The position numbers and the translations under genes are program-made. DNA of 64,000 bases from Paenibacillus tengchongensis. GTDB taxonomy: Bacteria; Bacillota; Bacilli; Paenibacillales; Paenibacillaceae. The notes under the pieces were generated by a model. It was not told where the DNA came from. It saw only the letters and a program-made list of their open reading frames with translations, and searched no databases. The first letter of the stretch is position 1. The number at the start of each line of letters is the position of its first letter. Below, piece by piece: positions 18,286 to 27,531 of this stretch. Where the stretch lies: NCBI RefSeq assembly GCF_008973665.1, contig NZ_WACP01000007.1, positions 62,001 through 126,000 on the forward strand, read 5' to 3'.

Positions 18286-18975
18286 ATGCGACCGAATATT
18301 CTAATTATTGACGATGACGAAAAAATCATTTCTATGCTGCGCCGCGGGCTTGCTTTTGAGGGCTATGATGTGAAGACTGCGGCCAACGGGGCGGATGGCC
18401 TGCGCGCGATCCTGACAGGCGATCCGGATGTGGTCATCCTGGATGTTATGATGCCGCAGGTAGATGGCTTTGAGGTGTGCCGGAGACTGCGGGAGGGCGG
18501 CAGCTCGGTACCTGTGTTGATGCTGACAGCCAAGGATGAGATTGAACACCGCGTCAAGGGGTTGGATCTGGGCGCCGACGATTATCTCGTAAAGCCGTTT
18601 GCGCTGGAAGAGCTGCTGGCCCGGGTGCGGGCGCTGCTGCGCCGCAAGAGCGAGCAGAGCGGCGGTTCGGAGCAGGCACTGACGTATGAGGATATTACGC
18701 TGGATGTGGATTCACGTGAAGTGACGCGCGGGGGCAAGCGCCTGGAGCTTACGGCGAAGGAATTCGAGCTGCTGCATCTGTTCATGCAGAACCCGAAGCG
18801 CGTGCTGTCCCGCGACCTCATTATGGATAAGATCTGGGGCTACGATTACAGCGGTGAATCGAATGTGCTGGAAGTCTATATCGCCATGCTGCGGCAGAAG
18901 ACGGAGGAGCATGGCGGTAAACGGTTAATTCAGACCATCCGGGGTGCCGGATATATTCTAAGAGGTGACAATTAA
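18286..18975 (+). CDS. OmpR-family response regulator
   Basis: A 229-residue regulator. The receiver starts ILIIDDDEKI, with phospho-acceptor Asp in VVILDVMMPQ (about residue 53), MLTAKDE and DYLVKPF. The C-terminal winged helix has LTAKEFELLHLF, RDLIMDKIWGYD and the ending RLIQTIRGAGYIL. It is followed after two bases by its histidine kinase. Being next to an htrA gene, it may act as a CssR/MprA-like regulator of envelope protein stress; the phased repeats before htrA are a plausible binding site. Confidence 0.92.
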   Translation: MRPNILIIDDDEKIISMLRRGLAFEGYDVKTAANGADGLRAILTGDPDVVILDVMMPQVDGFEVCRRLREGGSSVPVLMLTAKDEIEHRVKGLDLGADDYLVKPFALEELLARVRALLRRKSEQSGGSEQALTYEDITLDVDSREVTRGGKRLELTAKEFELLHLFMQNPKRVLSRDLIMDKIWGYDYSGESNVLEVYIAMLRQKTEEHGGKRLIQTIRGAGYILRGDN

Positions 18976-18977
18976 TT

Positions 18978-20426
18978 ATGTCCATCAAATTGCGGCTGAC
19001 AGCTTGGTATTCAGGGATATTGGCGGTTATGCTGCTTGGCCTTTCGGCCGCAATTTACGGTTTTGTTTATTTTAATACGTACGGTGATTTGAAGGACCGG
19101 CTTAAAGCGCAGGCTCAGCAGGTCCAACTGCGGCCCGTGTGGAACGCCGACGGAACATTGCAGACGGTGCTTGGCGGTCCTGCCGGTCAGTCTTTATTTG
19201 CACAATTATATATTTATGATTTAAATAAGTTGCTTCCAAGTCCGAACATGACAGAGATCAATTTGGAGCTGAAAGTGCCATCACAGGAGAATCTGGGCAA
19301 GCAGCAAGGGTTTTTGCAGGCTGTTTATGGGGGGAACCCGTTTCTGGTCTATCAGCAGCCAGTTGAAGTGGCCGTCAATAATGTTCCTTATGCTTCGGTT
19401 CTTCAGGTTGCCGTGTATACAGGGGAGCAGGTAACACTGCTCAATAGGCTGCAGAATATTCTGCTTGTCGGTTCTTTCGCGACCCTTTTCGCTGCCTTTA
19501 CCCTGGCCGCATTTCTGGCGAAGAAATCAATGAGCCCGATTGGTGATGTCATTGAGGCAGCGAACGGCATTCAAACCGGCAACGACCTCAGCTCACGTAT
19601 CGAATACAACGGTCCGCCCGATGAAATCGGCCGGCTCATTGAAACGTTCAACAGCATGCTTGGGCGGATGGAAGGAGCTTATAAGGAGCTTGAGGAATCT
19701 TATGCCACTCAGCGCCGCTTTGTCTCTGACGCTTCACATGAGCTGCGGACCCCGCTGACGACGATCCGCGGCAATATTGATCTTCTGCAGAAGGTGTGGG
19801 AGATGGAGCCGGGCGAAGGCAAATTAAGCGAGGCGGAGGTCCGTCAGCTGTCCATCGAATCCGTTAAGGATATTTCGGACGAAGCTAAGCGGATGAGCCG
19901 GCTTGTCGGTGACATGCTCTCACTTGCCCGTGCCGATACCGGCCGCACCTTTGATAAGGAGCCAGTTGCGCTGGAGCCGATGATGACGGAGATCGGCCGC
20001 CGGGCCGCTTTTCTGCCGCGTACGGCAGAGTGGACCGTGGGAGATTTGTCGAAGCTCAACGGCAAATATGTAGTGGGGAACAAAGACTACCTGCAGCAAA
20101 TGCTGTTTGTATTTATTGACAACGCCTTTAAGTACACCCCGTCGGGTGAGGTTACCCTGGATACGGTATTCTACCAAAATCAGATCGGCATCCGGATCTC
20201 CGATACCGGAATTGGTATGGATAAGGATGAGGTGCCGCATATTTTTGACCGCTTCTACCGCGCCGACCAGTCACGGGGCGTCACCGAAGGCATCGGTCTC
20301 GGCTTGTCCATCGCCAAATGGATTATCGATGAGCACGGGGGCTCCGTGGAAGTGGTTACACGTCAGGGGGAAGGCACCACCTTCATTATCTGGCTGCCGC
20401 TTCTCTTTGCGCCGCCGCTGGAATAG
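18978..20426 (+). CDS. Sensor histidine kinase (HAMP, HisKA)
   Basis: A 482-residue kinase. The first transmembrane helix is near the N-terminus; an outer domain of roughly 125 residues follows, then a second helix (about 160-180) and a HAMP domain (SPIGDVIEAANGI...). The HisKA motif FVSDASHELRTPL has its His near residue 254. The ATPase domain has DNAFKYTP, ISDTGIGM, FDRFYRAD and GIGLGLSIAKW. It starts two bases after the regulator gene. The sensed signal is unknown; secreted misfolded protein is a guess from the neighbouring protease. Confidence 0.92.
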   Translation: MSIKLRLTAWYSGILAVMLLGLSAAIYGFVYFNTYGDLKDRLKAQAQQVQLRPVWNADGTLQTVLGGPAGQSLFAQLYIYDLNKLLPSPNMTEINLELKVPSQENLGKQQGFLQAVYGGNPFLVYQQPVEVAVNNVPYASVLQVAVYTGEQVTLLNRLQNILLVGSFATLFAAFTLAAFLAKKSMSPIGDVIEAANGIQTGNDLSSRIEYNGPPDEIGRLIETFNSMLGRMEGAYKELEESYATQRRFVSDASHELRTPLTTIRGNIDLLQKVWEMEPGEGKLSEAEVRQLSIESVKDISDEAKRMSRLVGDMLSLARADTGRTFDKEPVALEPMMTEIGRRAAFLPRTAEWTVGDLSKLNGKYVVGNKDYLQQMLFVFIDNAFKYTPSGEVTLDTVFYQNQIGIRISDTGIGMDKDEVPHIFDRFYRADQSRGVTEGIGLGLSIAKWIIDEHGGSVEVVTRQGEGTTFIIWLPLLFAPPLE

Positions 20427-20487
20427 GGTATAATTTGAAGGCAAGCCCTATTAATGTCTGACGACAACAGAAAGCGGTGAATTCGGA

Positions 20488-21438
20488 ATGGAAGTGCTCA
20501 AAATTTCTCCCCGGGGCTATTGCTACGGCGTCGTAGACGCTATGGTTATGGCGCGGCAGGCTGCGCAAAATCTCGATCTGCCCCGGCCGATTTATATACT
20601 TGGCATGATTGTGCACAACAGTCATGTCACCAATTCCTTTGAGGATGAAGGCATAATCACCCTGGACGGCAGCAACCGTCTGGACATTCTCGACAAGGTG
20701 GACAAAGGCACCGTTATCTTCACCGCCCACGGCGTATCGCCGGAAGTGCGGAAGATCGCCCGCGCCAAAGGTCTGACCACCGTCGACGCGACCTGTCCCG
20801 ATGTGACCAAGACGCATGACCTGATTAAGGAGAAGGCGGCTGAGGGCTACGAGATTATTTATATCGGCAAGAAGGGCCATCCAGAGCCGGAAGGTGCTGT
20901 CGGCATTGCACCGGAGCATGTACACCTGATTGAGAAGGAAGAAGAAATTGGCGGACTGTCGGTCCCTTCCTCTCGTATTGTTATTACGAACCAGACCACG
21001 ATGAGCCAGTGGGACATTAAGAATATAATGAAGAAGCTTCTGGAGAAATTTCCCGGCGCTGAAGTGCACAATGAGATCTGCATGGCGACACAGGTGCGTC
21101 AGGAGGCAGTCGCGGAGCAAGCCGGCGAGTGCGACCTTGTCATTGTCGTCGGCGACCCGCGCAGCAACAATTCGAACCGCCTGGCGCAGGTGTCAGAGGA
21201 GATTGCAGGGGTGCCGGCCCACCGCATCGCCGATGTATCCGAGCTGAAGATCGAATGGCTGCAGGGCGTGGGCAAAGTAGGAGTGACTTCCGGCGCTTCG
21301 ACGCCGACACCAATCACCAAGGAAGTCATTAATTTCCTGGAGCAGTATGACCCGGCGCTTCCGGAGACCTGGGAGATCAAGCGTACGGTGAATATGAAGA
21401 AGCTTCTGCCGCCGGTCAAAGCCAAGAGCACAACATAA
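20488..21438 (+). CDS. ispH: 4-hydroxy-3-methylbut-2-enyl diphosphate reductase
   Basis: The last enzyme of the MEP isoprenoid route; it converts HMBPP to IPP and DMAPP with a 4Fe-4S cluster. Cluster cysteines are visible in [18 protein letters not shown] and the segment with EICMATQ. Further marks are [23 protein letters not shown] and SGASTPTP. Length (316 residues) is typical. It has its own weak upstream interval after the kinase gene and is closed by a terminator. Its product feeds, among others, the prenyl tail of menaquinone. Confidence 0.96.
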   Translation: MEVLKISPRGYCYGVVDAMVMARQAAQNLDLPRPIYILGMIVHNSHVTNSFEDEGIITLDGSNRLDILDKVDKGTVIFTAHGVSPEVRKIARAKGLTTVDATCPDVTKTHDLIKEKAAEGYEIIYIGKKGHPEPEGAVGIAPEHVHLIEKEEEIGGLSVPSSRIVITNQTTMSQWDIKNIMKKLLEKFPGAEVHNEICMATQVRQEAVAEQAGECDLVIVVGDPRSNNSNRLAQVSEEIAGVPAHRIADVSELKIEWLQGVGKVGVTSGASTPTPITKEVINFLEQYDPALPETWEIKRTVNMKKLLPPVKAKSTT

Positions 21439-21457
21439 TGCAGTTATAATTTATCGG

Positions 21458-21496
21458 GCACATGGCTCCTCCGTACTGGGGCTATGTGCTTTTTTG
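21458..21496 (+). terminator. Rho-independent terminator of ispH
   Basis: GCACATGGC pairs with GCTATGTGC (one G-U pair), then seven T. Confidence 0.85.
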
Positions 21497-21582
21497 ATTA
21501 GCGGGAGGAGAGGGGAGCAGATTTGAGCGTGTTGAACGGCTGGAGCATTTGGTAATATTTCGCTCCTTACATATAAAATGAG

Positions 21583-21611
21583 TTGACGGAGAGGGAGATA
21601 TAAGGTAAAAT
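21583..21611 (+). promoter_or_regulatory. Sigma-A-type promoter of the DAHP synthase gene
   Basis: TTGACG and TAAAAT are separated by 17 bases. The transcript would have a leader of about 90 bases. Confidence 0.7.
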
Positions 21612-21709
21612 CACTTTAACGCTTAAAAGCGTACACGCGTCGGAGTGCAACAGCATACATTTGACATGTAGAACGCAAATCCACTATTTCCTAAAAGGGG
21701 AGCTATCAT

Positions 21710-22756
21710 ATGATCGTTATTACATCCAATCAAACACCGCAGGAACAGGTAAACGACATTATTGCCGTTATCGAAAAAGAAGGTCTGCAGGTTCATCTGT
21801 CCCGGGGGGCTGACCATACAGTCATCGGGCTGATCGGCGGCGTAACGCCGAAGCTGGCCGAGCATCTGCGCCAGATGAAAGGCGTGGACAACGTCGTCAA
21901 AATCTCGAAGTCCTACAAGCTGGCAAGCCGTGATTTCCACCCGGAAGATACGATTATCGACATTAATGGCGTAAAGATCGGCGGAGAGAATCTGGTCATT
22001 ATGGGCGGTCCGTGCGCCGTCGAGTCTCCGGAGCAGATCGATGAGATCGCCCGGCTGGTCAAAGCCTCCGGAGGCCAGGTGCTGCGCGGCGGCGCGTTCA
22101 AGCCGCGTACGGGTCCTTACAGCTTCCAGGGGGTAGGCGTCGAAGGCCTTACCATGATGGCTGAAGCCGGTAAACGCCATGGCCTGCTGACCATTACGGA
22201 GGTTATGACGCCCGAATACGTCGATATCTGTGCCGAGCATGCCGATATTCTGCAGGTCGGCACCCGCAACATGCAGAACTTCGACCTGCTGCGCAAGCTG
22301 GGCACTTGCGGCCGCCCTGTGCTGCTGAAACGCGGCTTCAGCGCGACCTACGACGAGCTGCTCAACGCTGCCGAATACATCCTAGCGGGCGGTAACCGCG
22401 ATGTAATGCTGTGCGAGCGCGGTATCCGCACCTTCGAGACGTATACGCGCAATACGCTTGATCTCTCGGCTATTCCGGCCCTGCAGAGCCTCAGCCATTT
22501 GCCGGTGATCTCTGACCCGAGCCACGGCACCGGCCGGCGGGAGCTGGTTGCTCCGATGGCCAAAGCCTCTGTAGCTGCGGGTGCCAACGGTCTGATTATT
22601 GAGATGCACACCGATCCGGATAACTCGATGACAGGCGATGGCGTGCAGTCGCTGTTCCCTGAGCAGTTCGATGATCTGCTGCGGGATCTGGAGAAGCTGG
22701 CGCCGCTGGTGGGACGCAAGTTCTCGGATTCGCTGCAGCCGGCAGCTGTGCTGTAA
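21710..22756 (+). CDS. aroF: 3-deoxy-7-phosphoheptulonate (DAHP) synthase, type I-beta
   Basis: First enzyme of the shikimate pathway: PEP plus erythrose-4-phosphate gives DAHP. An N-terminal ferredoxin-like regulatory domain of about 70 residues precedes the barrel, as in the Thermotoga/Bacillus I-beta enzymes with feedback control. Barrel motifs are MGGPCAVESPEQ, LRGGAFKPRTGPYSFQG, QVGTRNMQNF, LLKRGFSAT and SDPSHGTGRRELV with the metal-binding histidine. GGGGAG precedes the ATG. It is a single gene between its own promoter and terminator. Confidence 0.95.
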   Translation: MIVITSNQTPQEQVNDIIAVIEKEGLQVHLSRGADHTVIGLIGGVTPKLAEHLRQMKGVDNVVKISKSYKLASRDFHPEDTIIDINGVKIGGENLVIMGGPCAVESPEQIDEIARLVKASGGQVLRGGAFKPRTGPYSFQGVGVEGLTMMAEAGKRHGLLTITEVMTPEYVDICAEHADILQVGTRNMQNFDLLRKLGTCGRPVLLKRGFSATYDELLNAAEYILAGGNRDVMLCERGIRTFETYTRNTLDLSAIPALQSLSHLPVISDPSHGTGRRELVAPMAKASVAAGANGLIIEMHTDPDNSMTGDGVQSLFPEQFDDLLRDLEKLAPLVGRKFSDSLQPAAVL

Positions 22757-22778
22757 CTCTATATCATAGTCCATTTAG

Positions 22779-22826
22779 ACAGTCCTCTTCGCCGTTTTTT
22801 TGAACGGGAGGAAGAGGGCTGTTTTG
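22779..22826 (+). terminator. Rho-independent terminator
   Basis: ACAGTCCTCTTC pairs with GAAGAGGGCTGT (one G-U pair), followed by TTTT. The loop itself contains a seven-T run. Confidence 0.8.
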
Positions 22827-22928
22827 CTATGCAGCAAGCGGGATTATGCCGTAAAGCAGCGGTTCAGGCAATCTTCACCAAAGCGTCAGAATATCTTACA
22901 TTGTGATAAGAAATACCTGACATAAGGA

Positions 22929-22957
22929 TTGACGATGTTAGGTATGCGATTTATAAT
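22929..22957 (+). promoter_or_regulatory. Sigma-A-type promoter of glnA
   Basis: TTGACG, 17 bases, TATAAT. I did not find a convincing GlnR/TnrA box (TGTNA-N7-TNACA) over it. Confidence 0.78.
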
Positions 22958-23036
22958 GACGACAGCAAAAAAATTAAACAAAGAACATTTGATACTGAGA
23001 GCGGCCTAATGTTCGGAATTTTGGGGAGGAATAATC

Positions 23037-24461
23037 ATGTCGGTAGAAAAAGTATTGCAAACGATCAAGGAAAACAATATCGAGTGGGTGGATTTTCGCT
23101 TTGTAGATCTGGGAGGACGTGCTCACCACATCTCTTTGCCGGCGTCCGCGGTTGAAGAAGAAACTTTTGTAAATGGCGTAGCTTTCGACGGTTCTTCCAT
23201 CACCGGTTTCCGCGGTATTGAAGAGTCCGACATGGTTATGATGCCGGATCCAAGCAGTACATACATCGATCCGTTTACTGCTCACCCTACTCTTAACATT
23301 ATGTGCGATATCTTCACTCCGGACGGCGAACGTTATGAGCGCGACCCGCGCGGTATTGCGGTGAAAGCGGAAGAGTTCCTGCAAGCCAGCGGTGTTGGTA
23401 CGGCGGCATTCTTCGCACCTGAATCCGAGTTCTTTATCTTTGATGATGTCCGTTATGAAAGCAGCATGAACACTTCTTCCTACACTGTAGATTCCGAAGA
23501 AGCCGTATGGAACACGAACCGTAAAGAAGAAGGCGGCAACCTGGGCTTCAAAGTCGGCGTCAAAGGCGGATATGTGCCGGTAGCTCCAGTGGATTCCCAA
23601 CAGGATATCCGCAGTGAAATGTGCCGTCTGCTCGGCGAAGCCGGCCTGGAAATCGAACGTCATCACCATGAAGTGGCTACAGCCGGCCAAGCGGAAATTA
23701 ACTTCCGTTTCGATACATTGAAGAAGACAGCCGACAACCTGCTGACATACAAATACATTGTGCATAACACTGCCCGCCAATACGGCAAAGTAGCAACCTT
23801 CATGCCTAAGCCGCTGTTCGGCGACAATGGTAGCGGAATGCACGTTCACCAATCGATCTTCAACGGCGACACTCCGCTGTTCTTCGAGAAAGGCGCCTAC
23901 GCCAATCTGAGCGAAACCGCACTGCACTACATCGGCGGTATCCTCTACCACGCTCCGGCCCTGATCGCATTGACGAACCCAAGCACCAACTCGTTCAAAC
24001 GTCTGGTTCCCGGCTACGAAGCACCGGTTAACCTGGTATTCTCCAAAGGCAACCGTTCCGCTGCGATCCGTATCCCGGTAGCTGCCGTGACACCTAAGGG
24101 CTGTCGTATCGAGTTCCGGACTCCGGACTCCACAGCTAACCCTTACCTGGCTTTCTCCGCCATGCTGATGGCCGGTCTGGACGGAATCAAGAAGAAGATT
24201 AACCCGATCGAACTGGGCTATGGTCCACTGGACAAGAACATCTATGAGCTGTCCGACGATGACAAATCCAAAATCCGCAGCGTTCCGGGCAGCCTGAACG
24301 AAGCATTGGATTCCCTGGAAGCCGACTATGAGTTCCTGACTGAAGGCGGCGTATTCACCAAGGACTTCATCGACAACTATATCGCTCTGAAACGCTCCGA
24401 AGCACAAGAGGTTGCAATTCGTGTACATCCGCATGAATACGCCCTGTACTTCAGCGTATAA
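23037..24461 (+). CDS. glnA: Glutamine synthetase, type I-beta-like
   Basis: Makes glutamine from glutamate, ammonia and ATP. At 474 residues it is longer than the ~444-residue I-alpha enzyme typical of Bacillus. It ends like the proteobacterial, actinobacterial and cyanobacterial I-beta form: KNIYELSDDDKSKI contains the tyrosine that is adenylylated in E. coli GlnA, followed by GSLNEALDSLEADYEFL and HPHEYALYFSV. Other marks are FDGSSITGF, the catalytic ESEFF, HHEVATAGQAEI, GSGMHVHQS and NPSTNSFKRLVPGYEAP. No glnR lies upstream, whereas the Bacillus-type gene sits in glnRA. It has its own strong promoter and a strong terminator. Whether adenylylation occurs in this host is unknown. Confidence 0.95.
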   Translation: MSVEKVLQTIKENNIEWVDFRFVDLGGRAHHISLPASAVEEETFVNGVAFDGSSITGFRGIEESDMVMMPDPSSTYIDPFTAHPTLNIMCDIFTPDGERYERDPRGIAVKAEEFLQASGVGTAAFFAPESEFFIFDDVRYESSMNTSSYTVDSEEAVWNTNRKEEGGNLGFKVGVKGGYVPVAPVDSQQDIRSEMCRLLGEAGLEIERHHHEVATAGQAEINFRFDTLKKTADNLLTYKYIVHNTARQYGKVATFMPKPLFGDNGSGMHVHQSIFNGDTPLFFEKGAYANLSETALHYIGGILYHAPALIALTNPSTNSFKRLVPGYEAPVNLVFSKGNRSAAIRIPVAAVTPKGCRIEFRTPDSTANPYLAFSAMLMAGLDGIKKKINPIELGYGPLDKNIYELSDDDKSKIRSVPGSLNEALDSLEADYEFLTEGGVFTKDFIDNYIALKRSEAQEVAIRVHPHEYALYFSV

Positions 24462-24508
24462 TTTAAGCCAGGTTCTTATTCTAAATATCAATTCTAAATA
24501 TTATGAGG

Positions 24509-24541
24509 GAAGCTTCCGGATTACCGGAAGCTTCTTTTTTT
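24509..24541 (+). terminator. Rho-independent terminator of glnA
   Basis: Perfect 11-bp stem GAAGCTTCCGG / CCGGAAGCTTC and seven T. Confidence 0.93.
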
Positions 24542-24546
24542 GAGTT

Positions 24547-24564
24547 TTACGAAATTTTTCGTAA
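24547..24564. promoter_or_regulatory. Palindromic operator 1 upstream of the GH94 gene
   Basis: TTACGAAA-TT-TTTCGTAA, a perfect inverted repeat. The half-site ACGAAA occurs again in operator 2, 165 bases away. Confidence 0.55.
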
Positions 24565-24711
24565 TTAATGAGTGTGTGCTGAATTTTAATAATCTATATA
24601 GGGAATAGCGAGGTTCTCTAAAACCCTATGAATATAAGGGAAAACAAAGGAAAGGAAGCTTGAAGTAATAAAAATCGCTTTACAAGAAATTCCGGGGGTG
24701 CAATAATATTC

Positions 24712-24727
24712 ACGAAACCGATTTCGT
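24712..24727. promoter_or_regulatory. Palindromic operator 2 upstream of the GH94 gene
   Basis: ACGAAA-CCGA-TTTCGT, a perfect inverted repeat directly after a possible -10 box (TAATAT, 24704) and 30 bases before the start codon. It is placed as expected for a LacI-type sugar repressor. No such regulator gene is in the window. Confidence 0.6.
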
Positions 24728-24756
24728 AAATTCAAGCAAAGAGAGGATGATGGTTC

Positions 24757-27495
24757 GTGAAGCAAAAGGCAACTCCGGGTTGGACTTTCACCGGTGCTAA
24801 CGGTGATTTCAGACTGATTGAGCCTGAGCGCAGCAGCTTTCTTTATTTTCCGCTGGTGAATGAAGGGGGGATGATGTCCTCGGTAACGCCAAAGCTGCAC
24901 GGGATGGCTGCAGCAGGGCATAATTCGTTTCTGAATGCTCCCGTTTCGGTAGAGGATCTGCATAACTCCCGGGCGGGGCGCAATTTCTGGGTACATATCG
25001 AGGGGAAGGGTACATGGTCAGCTACAGGAGACTCGGCCGCGCAAAATGTGTCCGCGTATTCTCCGCAGGCGGACCGGTCGGTGCTGGATGCCGGGCTGCT
25101 CTGGCACCGGGTCACCCGAGAGAGCGGCAGCTATCCGCTCCGGTCAGAGGTTACAAGCTTTGTGCCAAGCGGAGCCGATAAAGTAGAACTGATGAAGATT
25201 ACGCTCACGAATACCGGGGGGGAGGAGCTGATTGTGACTCCTACAGCTGCTATTCCGCTCTATGCCCGCTCGGCCGATGATTTGCGCGATCACCGTCATG
25301 TAACCTCGCTCCTGCACCGGATTTATACTTCGGCCTTCGGGGTGGAAGTGCAGCCTGCACTTTCCTTTGATGAACGCGGCCACCGGGTTAACGACATTTC
25401 TTATGCGGTGCTGGGTGCCGAAGAGGCGGGCATCCCGCCGGTTGGCCTGTTCCCGGTGCAGGAGGAGTTTGCCGGCGAAGGCGGCAGCCTGGACTGGCCG
25501 CAGGCGGCCGTGCAGAATCTGGCGCCGCCTGCGGATGCGGCTGAAGGCACCTACCGCGAAGGCTATGAGGCACTCGGCGGCCTGCGCTTCGCTTCCGTCA
25601 GGCTGCAGCCGGGTGAGAGCCGTTCTTATATCCTGGTGCTGGCGATTGCGGCCGGGCGCATTCCTGTACAGCGGATGATGGATAAGTACGGCTCTGCTTC
25701 CGCTTTCGATGCGCTTCTGGAAGAGAATAAGCGCTTCTGGAACAGTAAGGTAAATACCGTACAATTCCATACGGGAGACGATATCCACGACCAATGGATG
25801 AAATGGGTCACACTCCAGCCGATTCTCCGCCGTTTATACGGCAATTCATTTCTGCCGTACCACGACTATGGAAGAGGCGGGCGGGGCTGGCGCGATTTGT
25901 GGCAGGATTGCCTTGCCCTGCTGATCATGGAGCCGGATGAAGTGCGCCATCTGCTGCTGAATAACTATGCCGGAGTGCGGATCGACGGCAGCAATGCGAC
26001 GATTATCGGGCGGGAGCCCGGGGAGTTCATTGCCGACCGCAACAATATTCCCCGGGTCTGGATGGATCACGGGGCATGGCCGCTGCTGACGACCATGCTG
26101 TATATGGACCAAAGCGGCGATCTCGGCTTCCTGCTGGAAGAGCAGGTGTATTTCCGCGATGCCTTCATGAACCGCTGCCAAGCCCGCGACCATTCCTGGA
26201 CCGCCGATTCCGGAAGTGTTCTGCGCACTGCAGACGGCGAGGTGTATCGGGGAACTGTGCTGGAGCATATCCTGTTGCAGCATCTGGTTCCCTTCTTTAA
26301 TGTCGGTGACCATAACAACATTCTGCTGGAAGGCGCGGACTGGAACGATGGGCTGGATATGGCGGCACAGCGTGGGGAGAGTGTAGCCTTCAGCGCATTC
26401 TATGCGAGCAATCTGCTGGAGCTTTCTACGCTGCTGCATGCGCTGCAGGAACGCTCCGGTATAACAACCCTTTTGCTGGCGGAGGAGCTGCAGCTTCTGC
26501 TGGATTCGCTGGCTGACGCTGTAGATTACAGCTCCGTCCAGGCCAAGCGCGAACGGCTGAGCCGGTATTACGCCGCTGCTCCCAACCGGGTAAGCGGATT
26601 AAAGGCGGAGCTGATGCTGCATCTGGTAGCTGAGGATCTCCGGCGTAAAGCCGAATGGATGTTTGAGCATCTGCGCAGGAATGAATGGGTAGCAAGCGCA
26701 CAGGGGGACGGCTGGTTCAACGGATATTACAACAATGACGGCCAGCGGGTCGAGGGTGAGTTCCAGGATGGCGTCCGGATGACGCTTACCGGCCAGGTAT
26801 TTCCGCTGCTCGGCTATGCGGCCGCAGCGGAACAGGTTCCGGCGATCATCGCTGCTGTAGAGCGCAATCTGTGCGATCCGCGGATCGGTTACCGGCTCAA
26901 TACGAACTTCGGCGGTATCCAGCAGAATCTGGGCCGCGCCTTCGGCTTCGCCTACGGGCATAAAGAGAATGGGGCGATGTTCAGCCATATGACCGTAATG
27001 TACGGCAATGCGCTGTACAAGCGCGGTTACGTACGGGAAGGCTATAAGGTGCTGGATTCGCTGTACCGGTTAAGCCGTGATTTTGCCGCCAGCCGCATTT
27101 ATCCCGGAATTCCGGAGTACATCAATGAACAGGGCAGGGGAATGTACACCTACTTAACCGGATCGGCCAGCTGGCTGCTCTTGACGATGGTGAATGAAGT
27201 ATTTGGCGTGAAAGGCAAGCTCGGTAATCTGCTGCTGCAGCCGAAGCTGGTGGAAGAGCAGTTCGATGCCGCAGGCCGGGCCTCGATCCGCACACTGTTT
27301 GCCGGACGTGAGCTGGAGATCGTCTATACGGCCGCAGGAAGCCGCGAATTCGGAGCGTATCAAATACACTCGGCAAACCTGAACGGCGCTGTGGTGACGC
27401 TTCAGCGCGTCTCAGAGGGTGTGTTAATTGACAGAGAGGTACTGGAGTCACTTGAAGAAGGCGGAAGTCATCTTCTTGAGGTGGAGCTGGCTTAG
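24757..27495 (+). CDS. GH94-family glycoside phosphorylase
   Basis: A 912-residue cytoplasmic enzyme of the cellobiose/cellodextrin phosphorylase family, which splits beta-glucosides with phosphate to give glucose-1-phosphate. An N-terminal beta-sandwich supports the (alpha/alpha)6 barrel. The barrel has YHDYGRGGRGWRDLWQD and the catalytic-acid motif GADWNDGLDMA. The C-terminal part has IYPGIPEYINEQGRGMY and LTGSASWLLLT. It is larger than plain cellobiose phosphorylases (~810), so the substrate is open. GTG start with GAGAGG upstream; no signal peptide. Two perfect palindromes in front suggest repression by a sugar-responsive regulator. A mutarotase-fold gene follows 36 bases later. Confidence 0.85.
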   Translation: MKQKATPGWTFTGANGDFRLIEPERSSFLYFPLVNEGGMMSSVTPKLHGMAAAGHNSFLNAPVSVEDLHNSRAGRNFWVHIEGKGTWSATGDSAAQNVSAYSPQADRSVLDAGLLWHRVTRESGSYPLRSEVTSFVPSGADKVELMKITLTNTGGEELIVTPTAAIPLYARSADDLRDHRHVTSLLHRIYTSAFGVEVQPALSFDERGHRVNDISYAVLGAEEAGIPPVGLFPVQEEFAGEGGSLDWPQAAVQNLAPPADAAEGTYREGYEALGGLRFASVRLQPGESRSYILVLAIAAGRIPVQRMMDKYGSASAFDALLEENKRFWNSKVNTVQFHTGDDIHDQWMKWVTLQPILRRLYGNSFLPYHDYGRGGRGWRDLWQDCLALLIMEPDEVRHLLLNNYAGVRIDGSNATIIGREPGEFIADRNNIPRVWMDHGAWPLLTTMLYMDQSGDLGFLLEEQVYFRDAFMNRCQARDHSWTADSGSVLRTADGEVYRGTVLEHILLQHLVPFFNVGDHNNILLEGADWNDGLDMAAQRGESVAFSAFYASNLLELSTLLHALQERSGITTLLLAEELQLLLDSLADAVDYSSVQAKRERLSRYYAAAPNRVSGLKAELMLHLVAEDLRRKAEWMFEHLRRNEWVASAQGDGWFNGYYNNDGQRVEGEFQDGVRMTLTGQVFPLLGYAAAAEQVPAIIAAVERNLCDPRIGYRLNTNFGGIQQNLGRAFGFAYGHKENGAMFSHMTVMYGNALYKRGYVREGYKVLDSLYRLSRDFAASRIYPGIPEYINEQGRGMYTYLTGSASWLLLTMVNEVFGVKGKLGNLLLQPKLVEEQFDAAGRASIRTLFAGRELEIVYTAAGSREFGAYQIHSANLNGAVVTLQRVSEGVLIDREVLESLEEGGSHLLEVELA

Positions 27496-27531
27496 AAGAC
27501 GCCGGCCTCAAATGAAAGGAGCAGCCAGCTT

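Noticed and set aside
22890..22925. Possible GlnR/TnrA box before glnA
   Set aside because: TGTGA and TGACA occur but are separated by 11 and not 7 bases.
22974..24491. 505-codon open frame opposite glnA
   Set aside because: It is a shadow; glnA has complete family motifs, a promoter and a terminator.
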